A stretch of 64,000 nucleotides of DNA from JAEUHO01 sp046350655 (GTDB taxonomy: Bacteria; Planctomycetota; PLA2; JAEUHO01). Position 1 is the stretch's first letter, and each line of letters starts with the position of its first letter. This document shows positions 60,679 through 64,000 of this stretch, one piece after another. A model generated the notes under the pieces. The model was not told the DNA's origin. It did not search any database and worked only from the letters and a program-made list of their open reading frames with translations. The DNA is taken from contig JAXMAB010000011.1 in the NCBI GenBank assembly GCA_046350655.1, positions 62,001 through 126,000 of the forward strand, in the 5' to 3' direction. Made by a program: the position numbers and the translations under genes.

Positions 60679-61923
60679 ATGACGACCCCCGCCTCCCCGC
60701 TCGTGTCCTACCTGCCCCTCGCGAAGCGCGCGCGCCCGGGCGACGACCCGATCTTCGCCTTGAACGCGGAGGCGAACGCGCGCAAGGCGAAGGGCGAGGC
60801 GGTCGTCAACGCGACCCTCGGCAGCCTGCTCGACGACGCGGGCGCGCTCGCGGTGCTGCCGACGGCGACCCGCGCGATCCGCGAGGTGTCCCCGGCCGAC
60901 TGGGCCGGGTACGCCCCGATCGCGGGGACGCCGGCGTTCCTGAAGGCGGTCGTCGACGACGTCTTCGGGCCGCGCAAGGACCTCGCCGCGCAGGCGGTCG
61001 CCGCGGCGTCGCCCGGCGGCACGGGCGCGCTGCGCCACGCGGTGAACACGTTCCTCGAGGCCGGCCAGGCGCTCCTGACGACCTCGTTCTACTGGAACCC
61101 GTACGCCACGATCGCCGACGAGCACGACCGCCGCGTCGACACGTTCCCGATGTTCGACGCCTCGGGCGCGCTCGACGTGGACGCGCTCGACACCGCGCTC
61201 GCGCGCCACCTCGCGACCCAGGGCCGCGCGCTCCTGATCCTCAACGACCCGTGCCAGAACCCGACGGGGTACTCCATGAGCGCCGCCGACTGGCGCGGCG
61301 CCGCCGACGCGATCGGCCGGGCCGCGGCCAAGGGCCCGGTGGCCGTCGTGATCGACTCGGCGTACGCGGCGTACGGCCCCGAGAAGGGCGTGCTGGGCCC
61401 CGTCACGGCCCTCGAGGCCGTCGCGGACCGCGCGCTGGTGCTCGTCGCGTGGAGCGCGAGCAAGACGTTCACGCACTACGGCCTCCGCGTCGGCGCGCTG
61501 GTCGCGCTCGTGCCGGACGCCGCCGAGCGCGCCCGCGTCGCGGCGGCGCTCACCTACGCCTGCCGCGGCGCCTGGAGCAACTGCAACCGCGGCGGCATGG
61601 CGGCGGTCACGCGCCTGCTCGTCGAGAAGCCGCTGCGCGAGGCGGTGGACGCCGAGCGCGCGATCCTGGTGCGGCTGCTCAACGAGCGCGTGGACGCGTT
61701 CAACGCGGCCGCGGCGCGCCACCAGCTCCGTCACCCGCGCTACGACGGCGGCTTCTTCGTCACGGTCTTCACGGACGACGCCGACGGCGCCGCGCTCCGC
61801 ATGAAGGCCGACGGGGTCTTCGTCGTGCCGATCGAGGGCGCGCTGCGCCTCGGCCTCTGCTCGACCGCGAAGGCCGACGTCGTCCGCCTCGTCGAGAGCA
61901 CCGCGCGCGCCGTCCGCCGATAG
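60679..61923 (+). CDS. Class I/II PLP-dependent aminotransferase
   Basis: Predicted 414 residues from ATG at 60679, or 416 from GTG at 60673. The fold-type I signatures are present: YAPIAGTPAFLKAVVDDVF, SPGGTGALRHAVNTFL, NDPCQNPTGYSMS with the substrate-side asparagine, VIDSAYAAYG with the PLP-ring aspartate, and the Schiff-base lysine in WSASKTFTHYGLRVG. The pattern fits aromatic or aspartate aminotransferase relatives; the true substrate is not evident. Stand-alone gene after a repeat-rich gap. Confidence 0.88.
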   Translation: MTTPASPLVSYLPLAKRARPGDDPIFALNAEANARKAKGEAVVNATLGSLLDDAGALAVLPTATRAIREVSPADWAGYAPIAGTPAFLKAVVDDVFGPRKDLAAQAVAAASPGGTGALRHAVNTFLEAGQALLTTSFYWNPYATIADEHDRRVDTFPMFDASGALDVDALDTALARHLATQGRALLILNDPCQNPTGYSMSAADWRGAADAIGRAAAKGPVAVVIDSAYAAYGPEKGVLGPVTALEAVADRALVLVAWSASKTFTHYGLRVGALVALVPDAAERARVAAALTYACRGAWSNCNRGGMAAVTRLLVEKPLREAVDAERAILVRLLNERVDAFNAAAARHQLRHPRYDGGFFVTVFTDDADGAALRMKADGVFVVPIEGALRLGLCSTAKADVVRLVESTARAVRR

Positions 61924-62004
61924 ACGACCAGCATCGATCGGCGGATCGGACCCCGGACGCGGGAGGCGGTGCTCCCGGGGGGCCCGTGCGACAATCGGGA
62001 CGCC

Positions 62005-63192
62005 ATGCGACCGACGTCCCGCTCCCGTGAGTTCGCCGCGTCGCTGCGGTGGCTCCTGCTCGCCGTCGCCCTCGTCGCCGCCGTACGCGTGCCGACCGCG
62101 GCCGGCCGCGGCGCCACGGAGGCGGCGGGCCCGCCGCCGCAATGGACCGAGGAGGACGGCCGCATCGTCGTGAGGGTCTCGGTCCCGCGGCCGCTCAAGG
62201 CGTACGTCACGACGCCCACCGAGCCGCCGGCCGAGGGCAAGAAGGTCGAGCTGCTCGTGACGCTGCACGGCCACGGCGGCACCGCGTCGGGCCTCCTCAA
62301 CTACGGCGCCGGCATCATGGGCCCGCGGAACGGCTACGTGCTCGCGTGCGAGGGCAGCAAGTCGATTCCGACCGACCGAGGCGAGGGGCACTCCTGGGAC
62401 GCGGCCGACACGGCGGGGATCCTCGCGTGCCTCGACGCGATGCTCGAGAAGTACCCCGTCGACCCGAAGCGGGTTGTCGTGCTGGGCCACAGCATGGGCG
62501 GCACGATGAGCCTCGAGACGTACCGCGCGCGGCCCGCCGCGTTCGCCGGGATCGTGACCTCCGCCGCCCCCATGACGCCAGGGGCCGGGCAGAAGGGCGC
62601 CCGCGTCGCGGTGATGCTCGGCACGAAGGACGGCAACTTCGCCGGCGCCCCGGCCGCGATCGCCGCCGCCGAGAAGACCGTCGTCGGCCGCGTGCTGCTC
62701 GTCACGGACCTGCCCCACGAGCTCCCGCGCGTCGCGTACGCGCAGGAGTGCGTCGCGTGGGTCCTCGACAGCAAGGCCGGCAGCGACGTCCTGCACGTGC
62801 CGCTCGAGGAGGGCGGCGACGTCCTGCCGCCGCCGGACTCCCCCGCGGCCAAGGCGAAGGGCAAGGGGTACCGCCACGTCCTCGTCCCGTACGCGGGCGC
62901 CCGCGGCGCCCCCGCCGACGCCCTGCCCACGAAGGAGGCGAAGGCGAAGGCCGCCGAGCTCGCCGCGCGCTGGAAGAAGGCCGCGCCCGGCACCGACCTC
63001 GGCGACGACGTCGCCGCCGCGTCCTCCGACCCGCTGTCGAAGGACACCCGCGGCGTCGTGTCGGGGCTCGTCCTCGCGCGGTACGGCGGCGGCCTCGCCC
63101 TCGCGCTCGGCAAGCTCAAGGGCGGCGACGTCACGGGCCCCGTCGAGAGCGACGCGGGCTGGCACGTGGTCGCGCGGGATCGGGCCGACTGA
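62005..63192 (+). CDS. Secreted alpha/beta hydrolase fused to a parvulin-type peptidyl-prolyl isomerase domain
   Basis: Predicted 395 residues. Signal peptide at 14-33 (LRWLLLAVALVAAVRVP). Residues 80-255 are an esterase/PHB-depolymerase-type alpha/beta hydrolase: LVTLHGHGGTASGLLNYG, RVVVLGHSMGGTMSLETY (nucleophile Ser163), LGTKDGNF and TDLPHELPRVA (likely His238). Residues 287-392 look like a parvulin rotamase: GYRHVLVPYAG, AAELAARWKKAAPGTDLG, DDVAAASSDPLSKD and KGGDVTGPVESDAGWHVV, with the terminal G-W-H of PpiC/SurA domains. The combination is unusual. The role might be release or folding of secreted material. Confidence 0.75.
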   Translation: MRPTSRSREFAASLRWLLLAVALVAAVRVPTAAGRGATEAAGPPPQWTEEDGRIVVRVSVPRPLKAYVTTPTEPPAEGKKVELLVTLHGHGGTASGLLNYGAGIMGPRNGYVLACEGSKSIPTDRGEGHSWDAADTAGILACLDAMLEKYPVDPKRVVVLGHSMGGTMSLETYRARPAAFAGIVTSAAPMTPGAGQKGARVAVMLGTKDGNFAGAPAAIAAAEKTVVGRVLLVTDLPHELPRVAYAQECVAWVLDSKAGSDVLHVPLEEGGDVLPPPDSPAAKAKGKGYRHVLVPYAGARGAPADALPTKEAKAKAAELAARWKKAAPGTDLGDDVAAASSDPLSKDTRGVVSGLVLARYGGGLALALGKLKGGDVTGPVESDAGWHVVARDRAD

Positions 63193-63210
63193 CATGGGGG
63201 CCGACTGACC

Positions 63211-64000
63211 GTGGACCCGATGGCCTTCCTGCGCGGCACCTTGATGCCCGCCGCCGACGACGAGGTCCCCGCGCGGACCTCGCTCGAGGGCGGCCAGGGC
63301 GGCTTCATCGACCGTTGGCTGCCGCGCCGGCCGATCCCGTTCCTCGGCGCCTGCATCGCGATCCCGCTCGTCGTCTGGGCCGTCGCGCTGCTCCTCGCGC
63401 CCGACCGCGCGAAGTTCCTCGCGAGCCGCGACTGGCTCGCGCAGCCGCTCTACTTCACGGTCCACCTCGTCGTGCTGCGCCAGTTCGTCTCGACGTACAC
63501 GCAGCACTTCGCCACCGGCGTCGCCCACCTCGTGCCCGCGGCCGCCGCCGCCAGCCGCCCGATGATCCGGCACATGCTCGGCCTGCGCGGCTTCCTCGTC
63601 GCGCTCGCCGTCGCCGCGCCGTTCGTCTACATGGACATCGTCCACATGTCCGGCAAGGAGTTCCTCGCCGGCGCCGACGCCCAGGGCACCCTCGACGCCC
63701 CCTCCGCGTCCGACCGCCTCCTCCTGCTCCTCTGGACCCTCGAGTGGGTCATCAACGCCTACACGTGGGTCCTCCTCTGCGGCTTCGCCTCGCTCACGAT
63801 CCGCACCCTCGAGCGCCACGACTTCGCGCAGCCCCTCGAGCGCGTCCTCCACGAGCGCCACTACCGCCCCTTCCTGCTCATGAGCGCCCAGGGCGCCACG
63901 ATCATGGTCGGCTACACGGTCGCGACCGCGGCCTACGTCTTCCTCGCGAAGGGCCAGCTCCAGGACTGGATGCGCCTCTGGGTCACGGCGGGCCTCCTCC
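63211..64000 (+). CDS. Multi-pass membrane protein (partial at window end)
   Basis: Open from GTG at 63211 (an ATG at 63220 is equally possible) to the window edge with no stop, 263 codons visible. At least five hydrophobic segments: IPFLGACIAIPLVVWAVALL, YFTVHLVVLRQFV, FLVALAVAAPFVYMDIV, LLLLWTLEWVINAYTWVLL and FLLMSAQGATIMVGYTVA. Soluble loops include FATGVAHLVPAAAAASRP. I do not recognise the family. It follows the hydrolase-parvulin gene by 18 bases on the same strand and may be part of its operon. Confidence 0.7.
   Translation, partial: MDPMAFLRGTLMPAADDEVPARTSLEGGQGGFIDRWLPRRPIPFLGACIAIPLVVWAVALLLAPDRAKFLASRDWLAQPLYFTVHLVVLRQFVSTYTQHFATGVAHLVPAAAAASRPMIRHMLGLRGFLVALAVAAPFVYMDIVHMSGKEFLAGADAQGTLDAPSASDRLLLLLWTLEWVINAYTWVLLCGFASLTIRTLERHDFAQPLERVLHERHYRPFLLMSAQGATIMVGYTVATAAYVFLAKGQLQDWMRLWVTAGLL

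Noticed and set aside
59362..63861. A 1499-codon minus-strand open frame opposite the last genes
   Set aside because: Shadow of the aminotransferase, hydrolase and membrane protein genes; low-complexity product.

Overview
The window is about 64 kb of very GC-rich DNA (nearly every codon ends in G or C) carrying about 47 protein genes. I found no tRNA, rRNA, CRISPR array, insertion sequence or phage gene. Gram-negative features are a beta-barrel porin, a periplasmic nitrite reductase and lipoproteins. Sigma-54 activators, SpoIIE-type phosphatases, HEAT-repeat and vWA secreted proteins, a bacterial SUI1 factor and a serpin-like protein together suggest a planctomycete or myxobacteria-like environmental bacterium. 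No single gene fixes the phylum.

Layout. 0-5.5 kb: pseudopilin-like membrane protein, tRNA dihydrouridine synthase, large secreted HEAT protein. 5.7-27 kb: signalling-rich stretch with two NtrC-type regulators, a degenerate kinase, a coupled HD-GYP/GGDEF pair, an ECF sigma factor with a zinc anti-sigma/HEAT fusion, a REC-kinase, two tandem CHASE/PAS/SpoIIE phosphatases (the first frameshifted in a GC-dinucleotide tract), a PilZ protein, a hybrid kinase and a WbpB/WbpE-like sugar pair. 27.6-34.7 kb: a poly(A)-polymerase-family enzyme, then a minus-strand operon tetR - RIC di-iron repair protein - porin - nrfH - nrfA with a palindromic operator. 34.8-43 kb: FAD protein, mobA, small membrane proteins, serpin-like protein, HIT protein, DUF488 protein, CPA2 antiporter, SUI1. 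43.2-49 kb: nine-PASTA protein without a kinase, zinc-ribbon protein, PQQ sugar dehydrogenase-cytochrome fusion. 50.5-54.5 kb: aerobic benzoyl-CoA cluster boxR <-> boxC-boxB. 54.6-64 kb: DUF971, orphan Hpt, MOSC, DUF255 thioredoxin protein, vWA protein, retropepsin-like lipoprotein, aminotransferase, hydrolase-parvulin fusion, and a partial membrane protein.

How the genes work together. The nrf operon joins ammonifying nitrite reduction to repair of nitrosative damage under one TetR-type regulator. The box genes supply the epoxidase and ring-opening steps of benzoyl-CoA breakdown under a CoA-thioester-sensing repressor. The signalling block makes and degrades c-di-GMP, has a possible receptor (PilZ), and can control sigma-54 and ECF regulons.

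The most unusual feature is a dispersed palindromic repeat with core GGGACCGCGAGGCCCGG, or its reverse complement. I count about twenty copies. Most lie just after stop codons or between convergent genes, some as complete hairpins. Copies also lie in frame inside at least five proteins, at linkers or termini. At 38.9-39.4 kb the core is part of a longer ~120-bp element present as an inverted pair, and at 16.9-17.2 kb it forms a ~95-bp tandem array. All calls come from reading the sequence and knowledge of families; no database search was run.
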